From NCBI RefSeq assembly GCF_007829815.1, contig NZ_VIWT01000001.1:3309501-3373500 (forward strand): a DNA stretch of 64,000 nt, in the 5' to 3' direction. Below are positions 51,822 to 60,536 of the stretch, piece after piece. The notes under the pieces were generated by a model, which was given only the letters and a program-made list of their open reading frames with translations, was not told the DNA's origin and did no database searches. Both the position numbers and the translations under genes were made by a program. The stretch's first letter is position 1, and the number at the start of each line of letters is the position of its first letter. This stretch comes from Kitasatospora viridis (GTDB taxonomy: Bacteria; Actinomycetota; Actinomycetes; Streptomycetales; Streptomycetaceae).

Positions 51822-53414
51822 ATGCCGCAGCCCGCCGCGCTGTTGAGGACGGTCACCGCGCTCGCCACCGCCGGTCTGCTGCTGGCCGGCTGTTCCGGCG
51901 CCCGGCCGGCCGGGTCCCCGGCGGGGCACGGCCTGCCCTCCTCGGACGGCCGTGCGGCCGCCGCGCCCGCCCCGGTGCCGCTGCAGCCGCTGCCCACCGA
52001 GGTGCCGGCCGCGCTGGCCGGCTACTACCGGCAGCCGCTCTCCTGGCAGCCCTGCGACAACGGCTTCCAGTGCGCCGGCTTCAAGGTGCCGCTGGACTAC
52101 GACCACCCGGCATCGGGCGACCTGACGCTGGGTGCGGTGCGCCGCCCGGCGGACGGTGCGGGCGGGCAGCAGCGGCTCGGTTCGCTGCTGCTCAACCCGG
52201 GCGGTCCCGGCGGGTCGGCGGTGGAGTACGTGGAGGCGGTGGCCGGCGGCTACCAGCCGGTGGTCCGGGCCGCCTACGACCTGGTGGGCGTCGACCCGCG
52301 CGGGGTCGGCCGCAGTTCCCCGGTGAACTGCCTGAGCGGCGACCGGATGGACGCCTACACGGCGGTGGCCACCACCCCGCGCGACCAGGGCGGGATCGAC
52401 CGCCTGGTGGCCGCCGACCGGGAGTTCGCGGCCGGCTGCCAGGCCCGCTCGGGTCCGGTGCTGGGCCACGTCAGCACGGTGGAGGCGGCCCGTGACATGG
52501 ACGTGCTGCGGGCGCTGCTGGGCGACCAGCGGCTGAACTACGTCGGCAAGTCCTACGGCACCCTGCTCGGCGCGACCTACGCCGGCCTCTTCCCGTCCCG
52601 GGTCGGCCGGATGGTGCTGGACGGTGCGATGGACCCGTCGATGGACGCGGTGACCGGCAACCGCACCCAGGCGGCCGGCTTCGAGACCGCCTGGGCCGCC
52701 TTCGTGAAGGATTGCCAGACCCGCTCGGACTGCCCGCTGGGCAGCACCGAGCAGCAGGCCGGCCAGCACCTGGACGCGCTGATCGGCTCGGTCGGCCGGC
52801 AGCCGCTGCCCGGCCTGGGGACCCGTCAGCTGACGGAGTCCCAGGCGGTCACCGGGGTGCTGGAGGCGATGTACGCGGAGTTCCTCTGGCCGCAGCTGCG
52901 CACCGCGCTCGCGGCGGCGCAGAACGGCGACGGCGGCCCGCTGCTGCGGCTCTCCGATTCGTACTACGAACGCTCGGCGGACGGCAGCTACCCGAACCTG
53001 ATGTTCGCCAACATGGCGGTCAACTGCCTGGACCTGCCGCCGGCCTTCAGCACGCCGGACCAGGTGACCGCGGCGCTGCCGCAGTTCCGCCAGGCCTCGC
53101 CGCACTTCGGCACCGACATGGCCTGGATGGCGCTGTCCTGCGCCTACTGGCCGATCCGTGCGACCGGCGTGCCGCACACCGTTCGCGCCGCCGGGGCCGC
53201 GCCGATCGTGGTGGTGGGCACCACCCGGGACCCGGCCACCCCGTACGCCTGGGCGCAGGCGCTGGCCGGGCAGTTGGAGTCGGGGCACCTGGTGACCTAC
53301 GACGGGGACGGCCACACCGCGTACGGCCGGCACAACGACTGCGTGGACTCGGCGGTCAACCACTACCTGGTCGAGGACCAGCTGCCGGCGGCGGGGCTGC
53401 GTTGCGCGAAGTGA
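51822..53414 (+). CDS. Secreted tripeptidyl-aminopeptidase-like hydrolase
   Basis: The 530-residue lipoprotein (lipobox LLAGC24) is an S33-family alpha/beta hydrolase of the streptomycete tripeptidyl aminopeptidase/SlpD-SlpE group. It has the oxyanion motif NPGGPGGS, nucleophile S244 in YVGKSYGTLLG and the catalytic histidine in DGDGHTAYGRHNDC, followed by the TAP-like C-terminal domain with paired cysteines. It should trim peptides outside the cell. ATG 51822 lies 9 nt after GAGGGAG; the ATG at 51813 leaves no spacing. Confidence 0.9.
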   Translation: MPQPAALLRTVTALATAGLLLAGCSGARPAGSPAGHGLPSSDGRAAAAPAPVPLQPLPTEVPAALAGYYRQPLSWQPCDNGFQCAGFKVPLDYDHPASGDLTLGAVRRPADGAGGQQRLGSLLLNPGGPGGSAVEYVEAVAGGYQPVVRAAYDLVGVDPRGVGRSSPVNCLSGDRMDAYTAVATTPRDQGGIDRLVAADREFAAGCQARSGPVLGHVSTVEAARDMDVLRALLGDQRLNYVGKSYGTLLGATYAGLFPSRVGRMVLDGAMDPSMDAVTGNRTQAAGFETAWAAFVKDCQTRSDCPLGSTEQQAGQHLDALIGSVGRQPLPGLGTRQLTESQAVTGVLEAMYAEFLWPQLRTALAAAQNGDGGPLLRLSDSYYERSADGSYPNLMFANMAVNCLDLPPAFSTPDQVTAALPQFRQASPHFGTDMAWMALSCAYWPIRATGVPHTVRAAGAAPIVVVGTTRDPATPYAWAQALAGQLESGHLVTYDGDGHTAYGRHNDCVDSAVNHYLVEDQLPAAGLRCAK

Positions 53415-53430
53415 GGCTGCCGGCGGGCTG

Positions 53431-54042
53431 CTACCCGTCAGTGGGTGCCCGGTCGACCGCGAGGGCGATCAGCCAGTCGTCCAGCAACCGGACCTGACGC
53501 TCCGGCGGGAACTCCTCGGGCGCGAAGAGCGCCTGCACCACCAGGCCGAGCGCGAACGACTGGGCCGCCGCCGCGAGGTCGGCGGCCGGCCGGTCGGCGG
53601 GCAGCTCGCCGCGCCGCTGGGCGGTCGCGACGTGTTCGGCGAGCCGGGCCCGGGAGGCGCGGTAGCGCTCGGCGTGCTCGGCGGCCAGCTCGGGGTCGGC
53701 CAGCGCGACGTCCCAGGAGCCGACCCAGATCCGGTTGCGGGCGGTGGCGTCGGCGTCCAGCGGCAGCACGTCGAGCAGCATGGTCCGCACGGTGGCCAGG
53801 CCCTCGGCCGGTGGTGTGCGGCGCGGGCGGCCCGCGGACACCTCGTCCAGCACCTCCAGCGCGGTGCGCAGCAGGGCCTGCTTGTTCGGGAAGTAGTGGG
53901 TGAGCAGGCCGGTCGAGGCGCCCATCTCGGCGGCCACGGCGCGCAGGGTGAGCGCGCCGAAGCCGCGCTCGGCCAGCACCCGCCAGACGGCGGCCGAGAC
54001 GTCGCGGCGGCGGGCGGAATGGTCTCCACGGGCTGGGGGCAT
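53431..54042 (-). CDS. TetR-family transcriptional regulator
   Basis: The 203-residue repressor has an N-terminal helix-turn-helix (SAAVWRVLAERGFGALTLRAVAAEMGASTGLLTHYF region, residues 13-48) and a ligand-binding helical C-terminal domain. ATG 54042 lies 7 nt after TACCAT on the minus strand with no ribosome binding site, a leaderless arrangement. A perfect palindrome upstream is the likely operator. The divergent GNAT gene at 54145 is the obvious partner target. Confidence 0.88.
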   Translation of the reverse strand: MPPARGDHSARRRDVSAAVWRVLAERGFGALTLRAVAAEMGASTGLLTHYFPNKQALLRTALEVLDEVSAGRPRRTPPAEGLATVRTMLLDVLPLDADATARNRIWVGSWDVALADPELAAEHAERYRASRARLAEHVATAQRRGELPADRPAADLAAAAQSFALGLVVQALFAPEEFPPERQVRLLDDWLIALAVDRAPTDG

Positions 54043-54055
54043 GGCGGTTATGGTA
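54043..54055 (-). promoter_or_regulatory. TANNNT -10 box for leaderless TetR mRNA
   Basis: On the minus strand TACCAT (54050-54055) lies 7 nt before the TetR ATG at 54042. No Shine-Dalgarno sequence is present. Confidence 0.45.
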
Positions 54056-54060
54056 CCTAC

Positions 54061-54070
54061 CAAACGTTTG
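54061..54070. promoter_or_regulatory. Putative TetR operator palindrome
   Basis: CAAACGTTTG is a perfect 10-bp palindrome, with flanking AC/GT bases extending a looser dyad. It lies between the divergent TetR and GNAT genes, overlapping the expected -35 region of the TetR promoter. Confidence 0.5.
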
Positions 54071-54144
54071 TTATGTACCTCTCCCGTTCCGACTGTTCCC
54101 TCGGACCGTTCCCGCTGACTCGTTCCCGCTGAGGAGTGCCCGCC

Positions 54145-54699
54145 GTGTTCGCCGTACCGCTCACCGCCCCCGGATCCGAACTGCGCCCGCTGGAGCCGCA
54201 CCACGCTGTCGAGTACCTGGCGCACATCGGCCGCGCCCGGGAGAACGTGGACCGGTTCGTGCCCTGGGCCGCCGGAGCCGCCGACCTCGACTCGGCCCGC
54301 GCACAACTCCAGGCCTACGCCGACAAGCAGGCGGCCGACACCGGGCGGCTGTTCGGCATCTGGCTGGACGGCACCCTGGTGGGCGGAGTGATGTTCGTGG
54401 GCTTCGACACCAGTCTCGGCAACTGCGAACTGGGCTGCTGGCTGGAGCCGGCCGCACAGGGGCGCGGCCTGGTCACCGGCGGGGTGCGGGTGCTGCTGGA
54501 GTACGCGCTGGTGGAGCGCGGGCTGTCGCGCGCCGAGTGGTACTGCGGCACCGACAACGCGCGCAGCCGGGCCGTGGCGCAGCGGGTCGGGATGACCCTG
54601 GAGGGCGTCCAGCGCTCCTCCTTCCCGCACGGCGGGGTGCGGCGGGACATGGAGGTGTGGGCCGTGCTGGCCGACGAATGGGCGGCCCCGCAGGCCTGA
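54145..54699 (+). CDS. GNAT acetyltransferase, RimJ/RimL type
   Basis: The 184-residue protein fits the RimL-like N-acetyltransferases: ELRPLEPHHAVEYLAHI start, CELGCWLEPAAQGRGLVTGG as the acetyl-CoA loop (Q-G-R-G-L) and RAEWYCGTDNARSRAVAQRVGM near the end. It may acetylate a protein N-terminus or an amino-group drug. GTG 54145 lies 8 nt after GAGGAG. Confidence 0.88.
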   Translation: MFAVPLTAPGSELRPLEPHHAVEYLAHIGRARENVDRFVPWAAGAADLDSARAQLQAYADKQAADTGRLFGIWLDGTLVGGVMFVGFDTSLGNCELGCWLEPAAQGRGLVTGGVRVLLEYALVERGLSRAEWYCGTDNARSRAVAQRVGMTLEGVQRSSFPHGGVRRDMEVWAVLADEWAAPQA

Positions 54700-54846
54700 T
54701 CAGGGCCGGTCCGGTGGATCTAAGACATCTTCCAACTCTCCGCAGCCGTATCGGGCTTGCGATCTGGCGGTCCGTCAGATGAGCAGTGCTACGGTTGACT
54801 TCGCCCATCACCGCGGTGGGCGGGTGACGAACGTGGGAGGGAAACG

Positions 54847-55143
54847 ATGTACCAGGTCGCTGTGGCTTTCGAGGTCCAGGCCGACCGGCGGGAGGACTTC
54901 ATCGCCGCCGTACTGGAGGACGGCCGCCGGTCCACCGCCGACGAGCCGGGCACCATCCGGTTCGAGCTGGTCGAGGACGACGAGCGGCCCAACCGCTTCT
55001 ACCTGAACGAGGCCTACGAGGACGAGGCCGCCTTCATCGCGCACTGCGAGGGTGGGAACTTCCAGCGCTTCTTCGAGACCGTGCAGGGCTACGCCCAGGG
55101 GCCGTCCTGGCTGCTGCGCGGCAGCCGGATCACCGAGCGGTAG
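54847..55143 (+). CDS. Antibiotic biosynthesis monooxygenase (ABM) domain protein
   Basis: The 98-residue protein is an ABM/YgiN-type ferredoxin-like dimer: MYQVAVAFEVQADRREDFIAAV, PGTIRFELVEDDERPNRFYLNEAYEDEAAFIAH (split) and a final aromatic region. Family members are quinol or polyketide monooxygenases or small-molecule isomerases; its substrate is unknown. GGGAGG lies 6 nt before the ATG. Confidence 0.85.
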   Translation: MYQVAVAFEVQADRREDFIAAVLEDGRRSTADEPGTIRFELVEDDERPNRFYLNEAYEDEAAFIAHCEGGNFQRFFETVQGYAQGPSWLLRGSRITER

Positions 55144-55164
55144 CCGCGTTGGCCGCCGCACCCG

Positions 55165-55197
55165 GGGGGTTGGTCCCACCCACCGCGACCAACCCCC
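55165..55197. terminator. Bidirectional terminator between ABM and MarR genes
   Basis: A perfect 11-bp stem (gggggttggtc/gaccaaccccc) with an 11-nt loop lies between the convergent 3' ends at 55143 and 55267. Confidence 0.75.
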
Positions 55198-55266
55198 TGC
55201 CGCCGTCCGGCGCGACTGACGGGTGATCAACCCGGCCGTGCGGGGCCGGGGCCGGGGTTCCTCCCG

Positions 55267-55722
55267 CTACCGGCCGGCCGCCTTCGGGTCCCGGAAACCG
55301 GCCAGCGCCCCCGTGCAGCGCGCGAGCAGCCCCACCAACAGCCGCTGCTCCTCCTCGGACAGCTCGGCGCGGAGCGCCTCCTCCACCGTGGTCACCTCGA
55401 CGTCCGCCTTGGCCAGCAGCGCCCGGCCCGACCGGGTCAGCCGGGCCTCCAGGATGTGGCTGTGGATCGGGTGCGGCTTGCGCTCCACCAGCCCGCGCCC
55501 CTCCAGGGTGCTCAGCACCGACGACATCGTCTGCGGCGTCACCAGACACCGCCGCGCCAGCACCGCCCCCGACAACCCGGGCTCCTCCTGCAGCGCCAAC
55601 AGCACCGTGTACTGCGGGGTGCTCAGCTTGAACGGCCGCAGCGCCGCGTGCTTCGCCGCGATCACCTCCTGCTCGGCCCGCTTGATGTGGTGGCCCAGTC
55701 GGCGCTCGATCGGCATACCCAT
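55267..55722 (-). CDS. MarR-family transcriptional regulator
   Basis: The 151-residue protein has the MarR winged helix: STPQYTVLLALQEEPGLSGAVLARRCLVTPQTMSSVLSTLEGRGLVERK spans the helix-turn-helix and wing start (split here by motif). The wing is replaced by PHPIHSHILEARLT, which contains three histidines. It is a likely sensor for small aromatic or oxidative signals. The start may be ATG 55722 or ATG 55716. Confidence 0.88.
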   Translation of the reverse strand: MGMPIERRLGHHIKRAEQEVIAAKHAALRPFKLSTPQYTVLLALQEEPGLSGAVLARRCLVTPQTMSSVLSTLEGRGLVERKPHPIHSHILEARLTRSGRALLAKADVEVTTVEEALRAELSEEEQRLLVGLLARCTGALAGFRDPKAAGR

Positions 55723-55950
55723 GCCACCTGTATATCAGCGCCCTTACCCACCTATGGCCCCTTCTGGTCCCGCACCCCCACCCTGACCTCCCCTGATACC
55801 TCCATCCCGCCCCACCCCTCCCACCACCAACACCCGCCCCACCCCCCTCACCCGAGCGCCACGTTACGGATCACCGCGCAGACCTGTGTAGACTGACCCG
55901 CGTTGCTTCTCGGAGTCCGCCCCAAGCGGATCATCCTCACGGGCAGCGGT

Positions 55951-56024
55951 GCCGCCTTAGCTCAGTTGGCCAGAGCAACGCACTCGTAATGCGTAGGTCA
56001 TGGGTTCGAATCCCATAGGCGGCT
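55951..56024 (+). tRNA. tRNA-Thr (anticodon CGT)
   Basis: A 74-nt cloverleaf: acceptor GCCGCCT/AGGCGGC with discriminator T, D arm GCTC/GAGC, anticodon stem ACGCA/TGCGT with loop CTCGTAA (anticodon CGT, reading ACG), variable AGGTC, and T arm ATGGG-TTCGAAT-CCCAT. The CCA end is not encoded. A perfect terminator follows. Such tRNA ends are common integration points, and the DNA beyond it is accessory in character. Confidence 0.95.
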
Positions 56025-56031
56025 CAGACAT

Positions 56032-56067
56032 CGAAGGCCCTGGTCAGCTATCTGACCAGGGCCTTCG
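56032..56067. terminator. Terminator of tRNA-Thr
   Basis: A perfect 16-bp stem (56032-56047 with 56052-56067) with a CTAT loop begins 8 nt after the tRNA. Confidence 0.85.
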
Positions 56068-56183
56068 TCGTTCACGTCACGCGTCGGCGGCGGCGAGCGC
56101 TGGTCGTCGCGGACAGGCGGTCTGCTCGCAGAGCAGGCGCCTCACCGACAAGTCGATCACCGCCGGACGCTCGCCTCTCACTG

Positions 56184-56938
56184 TCAGCCCACAGTTCGGG
56201 CAGGCGCCTGGAACACCGTTTCCAGTCCGGGCCGCGCTTGCGCGGCTACCAGCTCCTGCAGTTTGGCGCGCGTCTCCGGATCCGTCGAGTACACGATTGT
56301 GCCGATCATTCCTCGGGTCAGAAGGACCTTGTAGGTGTTGCGGATCAGACGATCGATGTCGGCGTCGGTAGTGGACTTGCGGAAGACAGGGTCCTTGGAC
56401 GCCGTCCGGTCGGTGATCCAGCGGTCGGTTCGCCAGACGAGGTCCGGTCCGAGGATGACGCCGCTCCAGTCGTACTCGAAGCCTTGGGCGGTGTACACGC
56501 AGCCGACCTGGCCGAAGCCGGCCGGGTCGGTGGCCCATAGCGCGGCCGGCGGGGCACCGGCGATCGAGCGGTCGCCGTACACGTTCCAGGGCCGGGCCCA
56601 GTCCTCGATGTGCACGTCGAGTGGGAGCGGGTCGCCCGGGGCCACCTTCGTCGTCCACTTCCAGCAGTAGCCGGCCGACATGCGGGCGCCGTAGCCCTCC
56701 GCGCGCCGGGCGTCGAGGAACGCCTCCAGTTCCCGGGGAGTGTCGGCCACCTCCAGGACGACCTTGCCGTCGGGCTCCCAGTGGAGGGGGCCGCCGGACT
56801 CCAAGCCCAGTAGGCGCACCACCCAGCGCAGGTAGGCATCGCTACCACCGCAGCGGAACTGGCTGTCCAGCTCGACCACTTGGCAGTTCAGACCCTTCAC
56901 GGCAGCCGCGGCCCGGATCTGGGCCACCGTGCCCATCT
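56184..56938 (-). pseudogene. C-terminal part of interrupted DUF2075 nuclease-helicase
   Basis: This segment encodes the C-terminal ~250 residues of a DUF2075 helicase: the continuation MGTVAQIRAAAA, the ELDSQFRCGGSDAYL motif, VYTAQGFEYDWSGVILG (helicase motif V region) and NTYKVLLTRGM (motif VI arginine). It has no start of its own and is in the same frame as the N-terminal part at 58370-59536 once the insertion sequence and one target copy are removed. It lies 160 nt beyond the tRNA gene. The region 56068-56183 has nothing I can assign. Confidence 0.85.
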
Positions 56939-58369
56939 GGTTGCGTCCAGGGAAGTGGTGTACGGGTTCCACCCGTTCCGGGGGTTTCGTCCCGGTAGTG
57001 GGTGTCGCCTGAGAACGTGAAACGGCCACCGGCTGATCCTTCGAGAACGACCAAGCTCTTGAAGGAGATCTGCACGATGACCGCACCTGACAGTGTGCCC
57101 TTTGCTGCCCTGCTGGAGGAGAACCTGGCCTCGGCGAGTCCGGACTTGTTGCGGGCGATGGTGAAGACCTTCGCGGAGGCGATGATGTCCGCGGACGTGG
57201 ACCGGGCCTGCGGCGGCGAATACGGCCGCCCGAGCGAGGAGCGTGTCAACTCCCGCAACGGGTACCGCAACCGGGACTGGGACACCCGTGTCGGGACCGT
57301 CGACCTGGCGATCCCGCGGGTGCGGTCGGGCTCGTACTTCCCGAGCTGGCTGCTGGAGCGTCGGCGCCGGGCCGAGCAGGCCCTGATCTCCGTGGTCGCC
57401 ACGTGCTACCTGCTCGGCGTGAGCACTCGCCGGGTTGAGAAGCTCGCCGAGTCCATGGGCGTCACCCAGCTGTCGAAGTCACAAGTGTCCGAGATGGCGA
57501 AGCACTTGGACGAGCGGGTCGCCGAGTTCCGCAACCGACCCCTCGACCAGGGGCCCTACACGTTCGTGTGGGTCGACGCGCTCACCCAGAAGGTTCGCGA
57601 GGGCGGCCGCGTGGTCAACGTCCACTGCCTGGTCGCGGTCGGTGTCAACAACGAGGGCCAGCGCGAGGTGCTGGGCCTGGACGTGGCCACGAGCGAGGAC
57701 GGCGCCGGCTGGCTGGCCTTCCTGAGGTCGTTGGTCGCCCGCGGCCTGGGCGGGGTCCAGCTCGTCGTGAGCGACGCGCATGCAGGGCTGGTGGACGCGA
57801 TCGGCGCGACCCTGCCCGGGGCGGCGTGGCAGAGATGCCGCACGCACTACGCGCGAAACCTGCTCTCGCAGGTCCCGAAGTCCGCCCAGCCGTGGGTGGC
57901 GACCCTGCTGCGGACTGTCTTCGAACAGCCCGACGCGAAGGCCGTGCGCCAGCAGATGGCCACCGTGATCGCGGCCTTGGACGAGCGATTCCCCAAGGCC
58001 GCAGAGCACTTGGAGCATGCTCGCGAGGACCTGCTGGCCTTCGCCGCGTTCCCGCGAACGGTCTGGAAGTCGATCTGGTCGAACAATCCGCAGGAGCGGC
58101 TGAACAAGGAAATCCGGCGCCGCACCGACGTCGTCGGGATCTTCCCCGACCGCGGCTCGATCGTCCGCCTGATCGGCGCGGTCCTGGCCGAGCAGAGCGA
58201 CGAATGGGCCGAACAGCGACGCTACATCGGCTCCGAAATCCTCGGCCGCTGCCACCTCCACCCGATCGAGGGAGAAAGCACCGAAGAAGCCAGCACGACC
58301 GCACTCACCGCATAGCCTGAAACTGGATCACCGAGTGGCCAGCGTTACACCACTCCAGCGGACGTGACC
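56939..58369. mobile_element. IS256-family insertion sequence, intact
   Basis: A 1,431-bp element with about 24-bp terminal inverted repeats (18 of 24 identical; shared CGTCC and AGTGGTGTA) at 56939-56962 and 58346-58369. It is flanked by the 8-bp duplication GCCCATCT at 56931-56938 and 58370-58377, the length expected of IS256-type elements. It carries one full transposase gene and splits the DUF2075 gene. Confidence 0.9.
57077..58315 (+). CDS. IS256 (mutator-type) transposase
   Basis: The 412-residue transposase has the mutator-family DDE core: first aspartate in VWVDALTQKVREGG (about 175), second in VVSDAHAGLVDAI (about 240) and glutamate in NPQERLNKEIRRRTDVVGIFP (about 345). The frame is full-length and uninterrupted. 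ATG 57077 lies 8 nt after GAAGGAG. Transcription is opposite to the interrupted host gene. Confidence 0.94.
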   Translation: MTAPDSVPFAALLEENLASASPDLLRAMVKTFAEAMMSADVDRACGGEYGRPSEERVNSRNGYRNRDWDTRVGTVDLAIPRVRSGSYFPSWLLERRRRAEQALISVVATCYLLGVSTRRVEKLAESMGVTQLSKSQVSEMAKHLDERVAEFRNRPLDQGPYTFVWVDALTQKVREGGRVVNVHCLVAVGVNNEGQREVLGLDVATSEDGAGWLAFLRSLVARGLGGVQLVVSDAHAGLVDAIGATLPGAAWQRCRTHYARNLLSQVPKSAQPWVATLLRTVFEQPDAKAVRQQMATVIAALDERFPKAAEHLEHAREDLLAFAAFPRTVWKSIWSNNPQERLNKEIRRRTDVVGIFPDRGSIVRLIGAVLAEQSDEWAEQRRYIGSEILGRCHLHPIEGESTEEASTTALTA

Positions 58370-59536
58370 GCCCATCTCGCCCGGCCGGACGACCTGGTGC
58401 TCGTCCAGCAGGAACACCGGTACCCGGGCGGCGTCGATCAGTTCCTCGATCTGCGGTTTCCCGGTGCGCTGGGCGGCCCGGGTGTAGCGGTTCGCCGATG
58501 TCTCCCGGATCCGGTGTGCCTCGTCACAGATCAGTACGTCCAGACCGTTGCGCTCGGCGGTCATGAAGCTGTTGAAGTACTTGAAAAGCTCCTGCACCTG
58601 CCGCTTCCGTGCCCCGGCGACCCGACGCATGGTGGTCGTGAACGAGCTGGATCCGGTCGCGTGGAGAGCCGTGACGCCACGTCGGTACAGATCACCGAGG
58701 AGGGACAGCGCGATGACGCTCTTCCCGGTACCCGGGCCGCCAGTGATGACGACGACCTCCTTGTGGTCGGACTGCTGCGCCTGACGGACCGCGCGCAGCA
58801 CCAGCTCGTAGGCGACCCGCTGCTCGTCCAGCAGGACGAACTGCTCGCGCTCGCGCACCTCTTCGGCGGCGACCGCCATCAGCTGCTTGGACGGTGCCAC
58901 CTTGCCCGCGAGCAACTGGTCCGCCGCCTCGGCACCAGGGACCGGCTTCAGCTTCGAGCGGAGGTACTGGATGAACTCCCCCCGGCGGGCGGCGGTGAAG
59001 AGCCGACCGCGCTCGTCCTGCTCCACCTCGTAGAGGCCTTGGACGCCGAACTCCGTCGCGTTGTGGAGGAAGGCCACTCCGGAGAGTCGCTCGGGATGGG
59101 CGGCGAGTGCGCCGTTGAAGGAGATGAGGTAGTCGCAGTAGCCGCGGACCTGTTCGATGGGATTCAGTACCGGCTGGGTGTACGCGTCGACCCGGCAGAG
59201 CAGGGGCTCGCCGTCCTCGGGGACTGCGTTGCTCCACTGCTTGAGCTCGACCACCACGTACGACGGTTCGCCCGTGCTCGGGTGGACGCCGGCGAGTATC
59301 ACATCGGCTCGCTTGCTGTTGAGCGGAAGCGAGTACTCAAGGAGCACCTCCACCATGCCCAGCCCGGCGTCCAGGAGAGCGTTGGTCAGGGCCGGAATGC
59401 TCCGCTCCCAGGAACGCACCTCGGACGGGCTGGGCTTGTGGCCGTGCTTGTGGACGAACTGATCGATGAGGCGAATGAACAGTGATCCGGCCAGGTTCTC
59501 GGCGGCGACCGCGGACGCGGAGTCGCGGAACAGCAA
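58370..59536 (-). pseudogene. N-terminal part of interrupted DUF2075 nuclease-helicase
   Basis: These ~389 codons hold an N-terminal PD-(D/E)xK-type nuclease-like domain (RADVILAG near residue 75 and VVVELKQWS near 95 give D and ExK) and the first helicase half: Walker A GGPGTGKSV near 265, DEAH box ICDEAHRIRE near 335 and FLLDEHQVVRPGEMG, where the insertion occurs. The start appears to be TTG 59536 with GGGAG six bases upstream. After the insertion the frame reads into the element and stops after about 14 codons. Domain order suggests a DNA-processing or phage-defence enzyme. Confidence 0.85.
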
Positions 59537-59750
59537 GGAATGCTCCCAGGCAGCACGAAGTGACTCGTGCGGGTGGGGGCATGTCCCTGGTGGGAAGCCC
59601 GGCGGGCCGCGCTGATGACAGTCCCAAACCTACAACGGGAGCCCGAGCTCGTACCCGAACGCCTTGCGAGAGAGCCACCATCCACCGAAAGCAGTTGGTG
59701 TCGCGAACGGTTGGCGCAGGCGAGAGCGGGAGGGCGCAACTGGTGATGCG

Positions 59751-60536
59751 TCAGATCGCTTCCCCCGCAGTGGCCCAGTACGCCTCCCGGAGCCGGTCCA
59801 GCACCGGGTGGGCGGCCGGGAAGGCGTGTCCGTCGATGGCCGTGATCGGCCGTACGCCGATCGCTGTGTTGGTGGCGAACGCCGCGTCGAAGCGTTCGGT
59901 CAGCCGGTCCAGGGGGACGGGCACGGTCTCGTGGTCGGGGTGCAGTTCGCAGAGCAGCCGCATGGTCACGCCGTCCAGTACGTCGGCGCAGGGCTTGACG
60001 AGTTGCTCGCCGCGGACAAAGCCGATGTTCCAGGTGGCGCCCTCGCAGACCAGGCCGTCGGGGGTGGCGAAGAGGGCGTCGTCCCAGCCCTCGCGCTGGG
60101 CGGCGCGGCGCAGTCGCAGCGCGCCGTAGAGGCCGACGTGCTTGATCCGGGAGTCCTCGCGGCGGTACGGCGTCGAGCGCACCCGCAGGGGCGGCGGCTC
60201 GGTGCCGCCGGCGGGCCGGGTGCTGATCAGCAGGTGCGGGTCGGTGGCGGCGGCCGGGTGGCCCAGGTCGAAGCCGGGGTCGAAGACGGTGATCCGCACG
60301 ATGGTCGGCGCGGGCGCCTGCGCGAGCGCCGTGCGCAGCTGACGGCGCACCAGTTCGAGGTCCAGCTCGGCGTCGAAGAGTTCGGCGCAGTCGCGGCGCA
60401 GCCGTTCGAGGTGGTGGACGAGTCCGCGGACGGTGCGACCGTCCTCGGTGTGCATGGTGGTGAAGTGGCCGTACGGGGTGAGGGCGAGCACGGCCAGCTG
60501 GTCGGCAGCCACCGGGCGGCCGTCGAGGAGGATCAT
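59751..60536 (-). CDS. Class IV aminotransferase, ADC lyase-like
   Basis: The 261-residue PLP enzyme belongs to fold type IV (branched-chain aminotransferase, D-amino acid aminotransferase, 4-amino-4-deoxychorismate lyase). Visible features are the PLP lysine in SRIKHVGLYGALRLRR, DDALFATPDGLVCEGATWNIGF and TNTAIGVRPI. The N-terminal MILLDGRPVA and FTTMHTEDGRTVRGLVHHLERL fit ADC lyase-like enzymes. I use ATG 60536; ATG 60548 is preceded by GGTGG and is nearly as good. The 214-nt gap 59537-59750 holds nothing I can assign. Confidence 0.82.
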   Translation of the reverse strand: MILLDGRPVAADQLAVLALTPYGHFTTMHTEDGRTVRGLVHHLERLRRDCAELFDAELDLELVRRQLRTALAQAPAPTIVRITVFDPGFDLGHPAAATDPHLLISTRPAGGTEPPPLRVRSTPYRREDSRIKHVGLYGALRLRRAAQREGWDDALFATPDGLVCEGATWNIGFVRGEQLVKPCADVLDGVTMRLLCELHPDHETVPVPLDRLTERFDAAFATNTAIGVRPITAIDGHAFPAAHPVLDRLREAYWATAGEAI

